A DNA stretch of 64,000 nt from Granulosicoccus sp. GTDB taxonomy: Bacteria > Pseudomonadota > Gammaproteobacteria > Granulosicoccales > Granulosicoccaceae. Where the stretch lies: contig JABDKN010000156.1 in the NCBI GenBank assembly GCA_013002205.1, positions 32,417 to 96,416 on the forward strand, in the 5' to 3' direction. Positions 49,829 through 62,573 of the stretch are shown here, in pieces (position 1 is the first letter of the stretch; each line of letters begins with the position of its first letter). The notes beneath the pieces were generated by a model, which was given only the letters and a program-made list of their open reading frames with translations, was not told the origin of the DNA and made no database searches. The translations under genes and the position numbers were made by a program.

Positions 49829-50775
49829 CGCCGCTGGTGCCGCAGGCGCGGATCGACCCAGGCGTAGGCGACATCCACCAGAAAAGTGACCATCACCACG
49901 GCGAAGACCAGCAACATCACCACACTCTCCACCACGATCAGATCGCGTTGCGCAATGCTCTGGAAAATCAGGCGCCCGAGACCGGGCAGAAAGAAGACGT
50001 TCTCGATGATGATGGCACCGGCGATCAGGAACGAGAACTGCAGCCCCATGATGGTCAGTACCGGAATCATGGCGTTGCGCAGGGCGTGACGCAGCAGTGC
50101 CTGCCGGGCACTCAGGCCTTTGGCGCGAGCTGTGCGCATGAAATCATCGTGCAGCACGTCCAGCAGCGAGGATCGCATGACCCGCGTGAGGATGGCCGCC
50201 TGTGGCAAGGCCAGCGACACGGCCGGCAGGGTGAGTGATTTCAGTGAGGCCAGAACACCGGAATCCCAGCCCGCAAAGCCTCCTGCGGAGAACCACCCGA
50301 GCTGGATGGCAAACAGCATGACGAGCAGCAACGCAAACCAGAAGTTGGGCACCGCAATACCAAGCTGGGTGAAACCCATGACCGCCGAGTCGGCCAGTCT
50401 GCCGCGCCGGCTGGCGGCCCAGATACCGGCCGGAAAGGCAATCAGCGTGGACAGCGTCAGCGCGTAGATGGCCAGTGGCAACGATACCCACAGACGATCC
50501 GCGACCATGTCGGCCACCGGTGTGCGGTAGGTATAGGAGCGACCGAAATCACCGTGCAACATGCCGCTCACCCAGTGCAGGTAACGCAGTGTTCTGGACT
50601 GGTCAAGACCCAGTTCGGCACGCAGCGCGGCGACCGTGTCCGGCTGTGCGTTCATGCCGAGCATGTACGAGGCCGGATCGCCGGGAACCACTTCGATGAC
50701 CAGGAAAACGATCAGGCTGGCTACCACCAGGGTGGCCAGCAGCGCAACCGATCGCCTGAACAGGTAATGCAGCAT
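49825..50775 (-). CDS. Oligopeptide ABC transporter permease (DppB-like)
   Basis: MLHYLFRRSVALLATLVVASLIVFLVIEVVPGDPASYMLG. Confidence 0.94.
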   Translation of the reverse strand: MLHYLFRRSVALLATLVVASLIVFLVIEVVPGDPASYMLGMNAQPDTVAALRAELGLDQSRTLRYLHWVSGMLHGDFGRSYTYRTPVADMVADRLWVSLPLAIYALTLSTLIAFPAGIWAASRRGRLADSAVMGFTQLGIAVPNFWFALLLVMLFAIQLGWFSAGGFAGWDSGVLASLKSLTLPAVSLALPQAAILTRVMRSSLLDVLHDDFMRTARAKGLSARQALLRHALRNAMIPVLTIMGLQFSFLIAGAIIIENVFFLPGLGRLIFQSIAQRDLIVVESVVMLLVFAVVMVTFLVDVAYAWVDPRLRHQRR

Positions 50776-50835
50776 CAGCCAGCTTGCGTGCCTGGCATTA
50801 CCGCCGGCCCGGGTCGTGTCGTCTACAGGCGCTGG

Positions 50836-52317
50836 CTACTCATCCCAGTAGACCGCCGTCAGGTCATTGGCCTGTGTAGGCGAGTTCTCCCAAAGACCCT
50901 TGAGCTTGCTGGCAGCCACACCCGTCTTTGCCAGCTGGAACAGGAAGCCGTTGACATGGTCGTCAGCGATCATCTGCTGTGCCTGCTGCAGCATGCCGGT
51001 ACGCTTCTCCGGATCGGTCTCGCTGCCGAAATCCGTCATCAATGCCTGCAGTTCCGGGTTGTCGTACTGAAAATAATAATCCGGGTTGGCGTAGATGCCG
51101 ATATCCATGGGTTCGGTATGAGACACGATGGTCAGGTTGAAGTCCTTGGCCTTGAAGACCTGTTCCAGCCACTGCGCCCACTCCAGGTTTTCGATCTCGG
51201 TCGCGATGCCGACGTCGCGGAGCTGGGCTGCGATGATTTCCCCACCGCGCCGGGCATAGGCCGGGGGCGGCAGCTTGAGCGAAAGCGACAGTCCGGTTTC
51301 ATGACCAGCCTCCTTGAGCAAGGCCCGGGCGGCATCCGGATCGTGGGCGTTTTTCGAGGTCAGGTCGAGGTAGGCGGGATTGTGCGGTGCGAAGTGCGTG
51401 CCGATCGGCGTGCCGTAGCCATACATGGCACCGTCGATGATCTCATCCCTGTTGATGGCGTGGGCCACTGCCTGCCTGACCCGAATATCATCCAGTGGCG
51501 GTACTGCATTATTCATCGCCAGGATGGTCTCGCCCTCGGTGGAGCCCAGCACCACCGAGAAGCGTGGATCAGCATCCAGCTGAGCAAGGTTTTCCGGCGC
51601 CGGATAATTGGGAAATGCATCCACATCACCTGCCAGGATGGCTGAATAGGCAGCCGTCGGCTCACTGATGAACTTGAAAACCGCCTTGTCCAGTTTGACC
51701 GGTTTGCCCCAGTAATCGTCGTAACGGACCATCTCGATCCGATCTCCCTGCACCCATTTGTCGAAGCGGAAGGGACCCGTTCCAATCGGATTGGTCGCCG
51801 CATCACCGGCGGATGCCTCGTCCAGCATCACTGCATCTCCCCAGGCCAGGTTGAACAGCAGATTGCCATCCGCCTGCTTCAGATTGATGGCAACCTTCTC
51901 GGGGTTGATGATCTCGACATTGTCGATATTGGCGAACAGTCCTTTCTGGGCGTTGGTGGAACCTTCTGCCATGGCCCGGTCGATCGAGAACTTCACATCG
52001 TCCGCCGTGAAGTCGCTGCCATCGTGAAAAGTGACGTCCGGGTGCAGACTGAAGACATACCGGACACCCTCATCCTCTATTTCCCAACCATCGGCCAGTG
52101 CCGGCCTGACACTGCCATCGGGGCCGAATCGGGTCAGCCCTTCAAAGATGTTGGCATAGACCACTTCATCTATGGCCGCCGCTGCACCGCCGGTAGGGTC
52201 GAGATTGGGAGGCTCCAGCACCATGCCGACGGTGATATCGGTTCTGGCAGCCAACGCACTGCCCGCAACGCACATCAGGAGCAGCAGCGTGGGGTTGCAG
52301 TATCGGTAGTTCATCAT
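50836..52317 (-). CDS. Oligopeptide ABC transporter substrate-binding protein (family 5)
   Basis: Signal peptide; DITVGMVLEPPNLDPTGGAAAAIDEVVYANIFEGLTRF. Confidence 0.94.
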   Translation of the reverse strand: MMNYRYCNPTLLLLMCVAGSALAARTDITVGMVLEPPNLDPTGGAAAAIDEVVYANIFEGLTRFGPDGSVRPALADGWEIEDEGVRYVFSLHPDVTFHDGSDFTADDVKFSIDRAMAEGSTNAQKGLFANIDNVEIINPEKVAINLKQADGNLLFNLAWGDAVMLDEASAGDAATNPIGTGPFRFDKWVQGDRIEMVRYDDYWGKPVKLDKAVFKFISEPTAAYSAILAGDVDAFPNYPAPENLAQLDADPRFSVVLGSTEGETILAMNNAVPPLDDIRVRQAVAHAINRDEIIDGAMYGYGTPIGTHFAPHNPAYLDLTSKNAHDPDAARALLKEAGHETGLSLSLKLPPPAYARRGGEIIAAQLRDVGIATEIENLEWAQWLEQVFKAKDFNLTIVSHTEPMDIGIYANPDYYFQYDNPELQALMTDFGSETDPEKRTGMLQQAQQMIADDHVNGFLFQLAKTGVAASKLKGLWENSPTQANDLTAVYWDE

Positions 52318-52323
52318 GTTTCC

Positions 52324-53700
52324 TCAGTCAGAATCCTTCAGCAGCAGGGCCTGTAGCGTACGGCCCATGACCTGCGCCGATACAATCATATCCTGTATTT
52401 CCACAAACTCGTCAGCTTGGTGGGCCAGGTCCAGTATCCCGGGGCCGTACGCAATACAATTTTGCAGTCGTCCTATGCGATCGATGTGTTTCTGGTCATA
52501 CGTGCCTGGAGATACCACGTAGTCAGGTTCCACGCCCAGACGTTGGCGAATGGCATCGGCGACCGCTCGAACCACCGGAGCGTCTCGTGAGGTCATGGTC
52601 GGCAGTACCGAAAACAGCTCTTTCAGCTGGTAATCGAAACTGTCACGACTCGTCTTCACCTGTTCGAGCAGCTGGTGAAGCTCATCCTGCACATCGCTGA
52701 GTGACTCCTCGACCAGAAAGCGGCGATCGATGACCATGCGACAGCGATCCGGCACCAGCGCCACCGGCAAGCCGGTGTAACCGGCGTCGGGTTCGGCGAG
52801 ACCGCCATGAATGGAATTGATATTCAGCGTCGACTGGCGGGCGCCATCCGGGACCACCGGCATGGCACTGCGCCGGCCTCGCAGGCGTGGCATCAGAGAC
52901 GTTTCGAATGCCTGGATCACTGCCCCCATATGGCGTACCGCACAGTCCCCGAGAAATGGCATGGAACCGTGGGCCATATGCCCCCTGGTTTCTATCTCGG
53001 CCCACCACACGCCCCGATGCCCCAGACAGATACGTTCCTTGTTCAGCGGTTCCGGAATGATCACATGCTGTACCCGAGACGGATCGAACCAGCCATGTTC
53101 AGCCAGGTAGGCCACCCCGGCGTAACCACCGGACTCTTCATCGCAGGTTGCCGAGATTTCGACTGCACCGCAGTACTCGGGGTGTTCGGTCATGAAGCAG
53201 ATGACAGCGATCACAGAGCTTGCCAGACCACCTTTCATGTCGCAGGCACCACGACCATAGACTCGCCCATCCCTCACCTGGGCGGCAAACGGATCCACCG
53301 TCCAGCCTTCCCCGGCCTCCACGACATCAGTATGTGAGTTGAAATGCACACACTCGCCCGAGCGCCGTCCTTCGTGGCGCGCAATCAGGTTCCACCGAGG
53401 GTATCTGTCGCTGTCACCCAGAGCCGCCCTGGCGCGCACGCGTTGCACGGAAAATCCGTATCCGTCCAGATAGTGCTCCAGCAGATCACAGATGGCGGCA
53501 TAGCCATCGCCCGGGGGGTTGACCGTTGGCAATCTGATCAGTTGCTGCGTCAGTTCTACCAGCTGCTCCTGCGCATCCTCGATCCGCCGATCCAGCGCCG
53601 TGGGCGACTGGCTGGTCTGCAACTCATGCGCCGCTTCCCCTGTCTGTACGCCCTTGCCGGAAACCGGCCCATGCCCTGGCTCATTCACACACATACTCAC
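52324..53700 (-). CDS. M20-family peptidase/deacylase (ArgE/DapE-like)
   Basis: HFNSHTDVVEAGEGWTVDPFAAQVRDGRVYGRGACDMKGGLAS, CDEESGGYAG; start uncertain. Confidence 0.92.
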   Translation of the reverse strand: MSMCVNEPGHGPVSGKGVQTGEAAHELQTSQSPTALDRRIEDAQEQLVELTQQLIRLPTVNPPGDGYAAICDLLEHYLDGYGFSVQRVRARAALGDSDRYPRWNLIARHEGRRSGECVHFNSHTDVVEAGEGWTVDPFAAQVRDGRVYGRGACDMKGGLASSVIAVICFMTEHPEYCGAVEISATCDEESGGYAGVAYLAEHGWFDPSRVQHVIIPEPLNKERICLGHRGVWWAEIETRGHMAHGSMPFLGDCAVRHMGAVIQAFETSLMPRLRGRRSAMPVVPDGARQSTLNINSIHGGLAEPDAGYTGLPVALVPDRCRMVIDRRFLVEESLSDVQDELHQLLEQVKTSRDSFDYQLKELFSVLPTMTSRDAPVVRAVADAIRQRLGVEPDYVVSPGTYDQKHIDRIGRLQNCIAYGPGILDLAHQADEFVEIQDMIVSAQVMGRTLQALLLKDSD

Positions 53701-53742
53701 CGGAGGTTTACCGACCTGCAGATACGTTAGCAGGTGTACGCT

Positions 53743-53782
53743 CAGTGTGTCAGTGAGTCAGTGCGTCAGTGAGTCAATGAGC
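53743..53782. repeat. 8-bp period imperfect tandem repeat
   Basis: CAGTGTGT-CAGTGAGT-CAGTGCGT-CAGTGAGT-CAATGAGC in a divergent intergenic region. Confidence 0.9.
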
Positions 53783-53885
53783 GCCACGCAACTACGCCGG
53801 CATCGGGGTAGAATCCTCTTTCACAGCATCTGCAACTCGTAGCAAGTCGACTTACCGGCATCTGCCTGCGGCCAACGCCTATTTC

Positions 53886-54539
53886 ATGAATCAGAATCTG
53901 CGCGATCAGCTCCCCCAGGCAACACATGCCACACGGTTCTGGTGGGTCCGGCATGCCCGGGTACCGGAGGTGGCGCATCGCATGTATGGCAGCCTGGATG
54001 TCGACTGCGACACCGGTGACTCAGCTCTGTTTCAGGGAATTGCGGCCCGACTGCCAGCGGATGCGCTGTGGATAACCAGTCCATTGAAACGCACGCAGCA
54101 AACCGCCGAGGCACTGCTGGCCGCCGGCGCCGAAGCCGGCACGCTGGTACAGGATGCCGATATCGTCGAGCAGGATTTTGGCGACTTCAATGGCATGACT
54201 CATGAGGAACTCTTCGCACAGCGCGAAGATGCCTACCTGGGTTTCTGGCCTTTGTCACCGGAACAGCAGGCACCCAATGGAGAAAGCTTTTCCATGCTGC
54301 GACGCCGTGTCGAGTCCTTCATCAACCGGATGATCGTCGAACATTGCGGCCGGGATCTGGTCTGCGTCGCCCACCGGGGAACCATCCTCGCTGCCCTGCA
54401 GATTGCCCTGGACCTGCCGCTGCGCAACAGCGTGAGCTTCGACATCGGCAACGTCTCGCTGACCCGCCTGACGCATCACGCCGACGTGCCGGAAGGCGGT
54501 CCGCAGTGGCGGGTCGTGGACGTCAGCTGGTTACCCTAA
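53886..54539 (+). CDS. Histidine phosphatase family protein (phosphoglycerate mutase-like)
   Basis: FWWVRHARVPE (variant RH motif), SPLKRTQQTAEALL, CVAHRGTILAAL. Confidence 0.9.
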   Translation: MNQNLRDQLPQATHATRFWWVRHARVPEVAHRMYGSLDVDCDTGDSALFQGIAARLPADALWITSPLKRTQQTAEALLAAGAEAGTLVQDADIVEQDFGDFNGMTHEELFAQREDAYLGFWPLSPEQQAPNGESFSMLRRRVESFINRMIVEHCGRDLVCVAHRGTILAALQIALDLPLRNSVSFDIGNVSLTRLTHHADVPEGGPQWRVVDVSWLP

Positions 54540-54575
54540 ACGGCACCGGGCCGCACAGAACTGGTCCCGTAAGGC

Positions 54576-57925
<3,350 letters not shown>

Positions 57926-58121
57926 GAGCGAAAGCTCCTACGGTTGTCTGTTTAGTGAGCGGCTCACCGGGTGATCATCGGCAGACGCGACGTGCTTCCA
58001 GGCAGGGGTGACCTGATACCCGCAGTTTACGCTATGAGCGAATGTTTCAGGCCTTCAGCGAAACCGTCCCCTGCACAATTTGAACATGGGCTTTGGCGGA
58101 TCGGCTCACCCGGCCGACGTT

Positions 58122-58943
58122 TCACGACTGTCGGCTGTTCAACAGCGTCTTGAGCGTGTCGATTTCGACCGCGAGTGCCCGTATTTCGTCGCGTGTCTTC
58201 CTGTGTTCAGATTCGATGTGCTGGGCAGTATCCAGATCATGCTCGGCCTGGTTGGCATTGACGATCACGGCAATGAACAGGTTCAGCATGGTAAAAGTCG
58301 TCACCAGGATGAAGATGACGAAAAATACCCAGGCGAATGGATACGCCTCGAGGACGGGCCGGGCAATACCCATCGACCAGCTTTCCAGGGTCATGACCTG
58401 AAACAGCGTGTAAGCCGTTTCTCCCAGATGCCCGAACCACTGCGGAAACTGATCGCCGAACAGACCGGTGGCTACCACCGCAGACACATAGAAAATCAGC
58501 CCCATCAGCATCAACACCGAGCTCAGGCCAGGGATCGCACTGATCAGACCAGTGACCACCCTGCGCATCGAAGGCATCAGCGTGAGTATCCTGAGCACCC
58601 TGAGCACCCGCAGGGTTCGCAGTACGGCCAATGGGCCGCTGGCAGGAACCAGCGCGATGGCAATCACGGTGAAATCGAACAGGCTCCAGGGATCACGAAA
58701 AAAACGCCATCCATGAGCGGTGATGCGCAGTGTCAGCTCCACGATGAATACGCCCAGAATGGCGGCGTCGAGTCCTTTCAACAATCTGCCGTGGCTCTTC
58801 ATCAGTGTCGGGAAGGTTTCCAGACCGAGGATCACGGCGTTGACCAGTATCAGGCCTATCAACGCCTGTTCCACTCCCGGCTTCGCTATCCAGCGTCCGA
58901 GGCGCAAGCGCCAGGGAGTGTGAGATTCAGTATCGGGTTTCAT
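58122..58943 (-). CDS. Bacterial voltage-gated ion channel (NaChBac/NavAb-type)
   Basis: Six TM segments, S4 RTLRVLRVLRIL, selectivity filter TLESWSM, C-terminal coiled coil. Confidence 0.94.
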   Translation of the reverse strand: MKPDTESHTPWRLRLGRWIAKPGVEQALIGLILVNAVILGLETFPTLMKSHGRLLKGLDAAILGVFIVELTLRITAHGWRFFRDPWSLFDFTVIAIALVPASGPLAVLRTLRVLRVLRILTLMPSMRRVVTGLISAIPGLSSVLMLMGLIFYVSAVVATGLFGDQFPQWFGHLGETAYTLFQVMTLESWSMGIARPVLEAYPFAWVFFVIFILVTTFTMLNLFIAVIVNANQAEHDLDTAQHIESEHRKTRDEIRALAVEIDTLKTLLNSRQS

Positions 58944-59341
58944 TCCAGCCAGTCAGTCGGGTTATCGATAATTGGGAGAAGGGTAGTTCAGCCTGGAATC
59001 CTGTGTCAGTTTCAGCGACCTGACAGTCTCTGGCCGGTGCAGGCAAATTGCTGATGCAAAATGCGATCAGGCTGATAATCACGGCGGTCCACCATCATCG
59101 GGTTTTATTTGAGAATCTGCTCACACTATTAAACCCCTTGTGCTGTCAAATAACACAACGTCAACACATCATCTCTAGTACGCTAATACCCACGGCAATG
59201 CACGCTCAAGCGAGCACTATTCAGCCCTCGACAAGGACCTTGCCACCACCGTAGCGTGTATTTCGTGACCGTCCTGACTGACATTTTTTCTGCCTGGATG
59301 AGCATAAGCATGGTGCAGCAACCACTTTCGACTCCACCCCG

Positions 59342-61564
59342 GTGAGGCAGGATTCTACAGATAGCGATGGAGAATCATCCCTGCGCATTCTCATCATTGC
59401 CCCCCAGCCTTTCCACGATGACAGAGGTACGCCTATTGCGGTCGGTCAGGTAGTTTCCGCCCTGGCATCTCTGGGGCACCGGACCGACGTTCTGACCTTC
59501 CCGATAGGCCGGGACCTGCACTGGGAGAATACGCAAATTATACGCTGCGCCAATCCACTGGGTATCCAGAGCGTCAATATCGGATTCTCACTTAAGAAAG
59601 TGGCTCTTGACCTGTCCCTGTGCGTTGCCCTGGTCCGCCGCCTGCGCAGCAAACGGTATGACCTGATTCATGCGGTCGAGGAAATGGCATTGCCAGCGTT
59701 GATGCTTGCCCGGTTTCACGACATACCGGTCATTTACGACATGCAGTCCAGCCTGCCGGAACAACTGGAGAGCCACCCCGTCTTTGGCAGAGACTCCCCA
59801 CAGCAGCTACTCAAGGCGCTCGAGCGATATATGCTGCACAAGGCCCACCTGGTTGCCTGCAGTGCCGGATTGCTCGAGTACATCCGGCGCGTAGCACCCG
59901 GCACGCGAGCAAGCGAGTGGCGTTATGTAGCCGAGCAATTGCAGGTTCCACCACCCATCGAAACGCTGCAGGCACTGCGCAGCAGCCTGGGTATCGACAA
60001 TGACCACCCAGTGGTGCTGTACGCCGGCAACTTCGAGCACTACCAGGGACTGACCCTTCTGGTGAAGGCTATTCCCGAGATGATCTGCTCGATGCCCGAT
60101 GTGAAAGTGGTACTGGTCGGTAAAACTCAGCAAGACCGGCTGGAACCGGTCAGCGACGTCACAGAGCTTGTACGCCAGGGTCACCTGATCATCGTCGACC
60201 GGCAATCCAGAGAACAGGTCTTTGATTACCTGGCCATGGCAGACGTGCTGGTTTCACCAAGGTTGTACGGAAATAACCTGCCACTGAAACTGTTCACCTA
60301 TATGGCCGCGAAAAAGGCCATTGTTGCCACTGACATCGCGGCACACCGTGCCCTGCTGGAGGAGAACAGAGGTCTGCTTGTCGATCTGTCGCCGTCATCG
60401 ATTGCCCGGGGAGTCGTCACATTGCTGCAGCAGGAGGACCTGCGTACTGATTTTGCCGTGGCGGCCCATGACTATGTGACGGTGCACAACAGCGATAGAG
60501 CTTTCGCCACCCGACTGAACTACATGATTCGCCGTGCGCGAGGATCTGGACGGCAATCACGCAGGCATTCCGGTGCACCGGCGATCCCCGGTGACAGCCC
60601 GCCCGCATTCGACACCGTCAGTGTGATCATTCCTGCGCGCAATGAACAGCACATGATCGCGCAGGTCGTGCAGGCCGTTCTGCAACAGTCCACCGCCATC
60701 GAGCATCTGGAAGTACTGGTGGTGGACGACGGTTCGACTGACCAGACCGCGGCCATCGCCGAGGCAAGCGGTGCGAAGGTCATAACCTCATCGGCACCGG
60801 GCGCAACCGGCAATCCGGCAGCAGCCAGGAATCTGGGTGCCGTGCAGTCGACAGGTGATCCCATCGTATTCCTGGACTCCGATTGTGTCGTCGGTGACAA
60901 CTGGCTGCAATGTATCCTGTCGGCGCATGCCAGGGGAGCGACGATAGTCGGTGGCTCGCTGGCCTTGCCTGATGGGCTCGAACTCATCGCTCGCTGCGAT
61001 TTCTACTGCGGCTGGTACCTGATCCACCCCGGCAGCGCAGCCGGGATCGTTCCTCATCACCCACCACCGAATCTGAGTGTGCGCAGGCAGCCATTCAAGG
61101 ATTCCGTCCGCTTCACCACAGAGCCACCCTTTGACTACACCAATGAGGAGCGCTTCTGGCAGGCTGAACTGAGAAAGGCGGGCCACCAGATCCACTTCGA
61201 ACCGTGCGCGCTGGCCTATCATCATAACCGCCCGGGATTCCTCAACCTGCTGAAACGCAACTACCGTTGGGGCTACACGGCAATCGAGGCAAAATCGCTA
61301 TCAGGCGCAGCCCGCATGGCCTGGCTTTACCGGTATCCCTGGCTGCTGATTCCGGCCGCTCCCCTGCTGATCATTGCCCATACAGGCCTGATCATCATTT
61401 GCTGGATGCGTGCCGGCAAGCTTGAACCTCTGGCGATGTTGCCATTGATTCTCATATCCCGCGTAAGCTATGTTGCCGGCATGACCGTAGGCGCGGTTCG
61501 CTGGCTGCGCCATCGCGTGCACAGTCAATCGAATTCCCCGCGCAAGGGGCCCCACTGGCGATGA
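59342..61564 (+). CDS. Bifunctional glycosyltransferase: N-terminal GT4-like, C-terminal GT2-like
   Basis: GT4 N-half (DRGTPIAVGQVVSALASLGH...LYAGNFEHYQGLTLLVKA), then VSVIIPARNEQHMIAQVVQAVLQQ...VLVVDDGSTDQT; GTG start. Confidence 0.9.
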   Translation: MRQDSTDSDGESSLRILIIAPQPFHDDRGTPIAVGQVVSALASLGHRTDVLTFPIGRDLHWENTQIIRCANPLGIQSVNIGFSLKKVALDLSLCVALVRRLRSKRYDLIHAVEEMALPALMLARFHDIPVIYDMQSSLPEQLESHPVFGRDSPQQLLKALERYMLHKAHLVACSAGLLEYIRRVAPGTRASEWRYVAEQLQVPPPIETLQALRSSLGIDNDHPVVLYAGNFEHYQGLTLLVKAIPEMICSMPDVKVVLVGKTQQDRLEPVSDVTELVRQGHLIIVDRQSREQVFDYLAMADVLVSPRLYGNNLPLKLFTYMAAKKAIVATDIAAHRALLEENRGLLVDLSPSSIARGVVTLLQQEDLRTDFAVAAHDYVTVHNSDRAFATRLNYMIRRARGSGRQSRRHSGAPAIPGDSPPAFDTVSVIIPARNEQHMIAQVVQAVLQQSTAIEHLEVLVVDDGSTDQTAAIAEASGAKVITSSAPGATGNPAAARNLGAVQSTGDPIVFLDSDCVVGDNWLQCILSAHARGATIVGGSLALPDGLELIARCDFYCGWYLIHPGSAAGIVPHHPPPNLSVRRQPFKDSVRFTTEPPFDYTNEERFWQAELRKAGHQIHFEPCALAYHHNRPGFLNLLKRNYRWGYTAIEAKSLSGAARMAWLYRYPWLLIPAAPLLIIAHTGLIIICWMRAGKLEPLAMLPLILISRVSYVAGMTVGAVRWLRHRVHSQSNSPRKGPHWR

Positions 61565-61568
61565 GACG

Positions 61569-62573
61569 GTGAGTGAAATCAGCATCTGCGTAGCGGTGTG
61601 CACGCGTAACAGGACGGTGCAGCTCGAACGACTGCTGCACTCACTGGAGGCGCAGACCCGTAGACCGCACCAGGTACTCGTCGTCGACAATGCACCCTCA
61701 TCCAACGATACGCAGCAGCTGCTCGCTGCCCGAGAGGATCAAATCCTTCGCTACGTCTGCGAACCGGTTGCCGGCCTGGACTTTGCCAGAAACCGAGCGC
61801 TGCAGGAAGCAACTACCGACGTCGTGGCCTTCATCGATGATGATGCCGTAGCCGATGCCGGCTGGGTCGCTGCGTTGCACATGGCCTTCAACCGTGATGC
61901 AAACAATGCCCTGTGTACCGGCAAAGTTAAAGCACTGACACAGGCCACTGATGGCCAGCGACTGTTCGAGGCCAATGGGGGTTTTGACAAGGGTTCTGCC
62001 AGGATCACCTTGCCAGGGCAAGATCGTGCGCGATGCTTGCCAGGCAAACGGCCATTGATCGCCTGGGCATTCGGCCTCGGTGTCGGGTGCAATCTTGCCG
62101 TCAGGCGACTTGCCGCACTGCAACTGGGTGGATTCGACGAAGCGCTGGACATGGGTGCAACCATGCCCGGTGGCGGCGACACGGACATGATCTGGCGCAT
62201 GCTGGAAGCGGGACATCAGGTCAGCTACGAACCGGATGCGCTGGTCCTGCACGAGCATCGACACACCCTCGCCGGAGCAGTGGAGCAGATAGTCGGGCAC
62301 AACAAGGCAAGCATGGCGATGCTGGCCAAAGCCTGGAAAATGTCTTCACTGACCGATCGCCTGCCCATTGCCCTGTTCATTTCATGGCGACTGGTCAAAC
62401 CGGGGGTTCGTCTGTTACGAAGATCCGCAGGCGCAGACCCGCTGCCGGTTCCCGTCCTGCTGTGCATCTGGAAGAGTTGCATCGGCGGGCTCTTCAGTTA
62501 CCCTGATGCGCGTCAACTGGCAGACGCCCGGAAGAACAGCGTGCTTACGACCAGCGCTTCAGAACCTGGTTGA
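61569..62573 (+). CDS. Family 2 glycosyltransferase
   Basis: ISICVAVCTRNRTVQLERLLHSLEAQTRRPHQVLVVDNAPSSNDT, AFIDDDAVADAGW. Confidence 0.92.
   Translation: MSEISICVAVCTRNRTVQLERLLHSLEAQTRRPHQVLVVDNAPSSNDTQQLLAAREDQILRYVCEPVAGLDFARNRALQEATTDVVAFIDDDAVADAGWVAALHMAFNRDANNALCTGKVKALTQATDGQRLFEANGGFDKGSARITLPGQDRARCLPGKRPLIAWAFGLGVGCNLAVRRLAALQLGGFDEALDMGATMPGGGDTDMIWRMLEAGHQVSYEPDALVLHEHRHTLAGAVEQIVGHNKASMAMLAKAWKMSSLTDRLPIALFISWRLVKPGVRLLRRSAGADPLPVPVLLCIWKSCIGGLFSYPDARQLADARKNSVLTTSASEPG

Noticed and set aside
50554-51645. 363-aa plus-strand ORF
   Set aside because: Antisense to the Dpp-like permease and binding protein; composition of a shadow frame.
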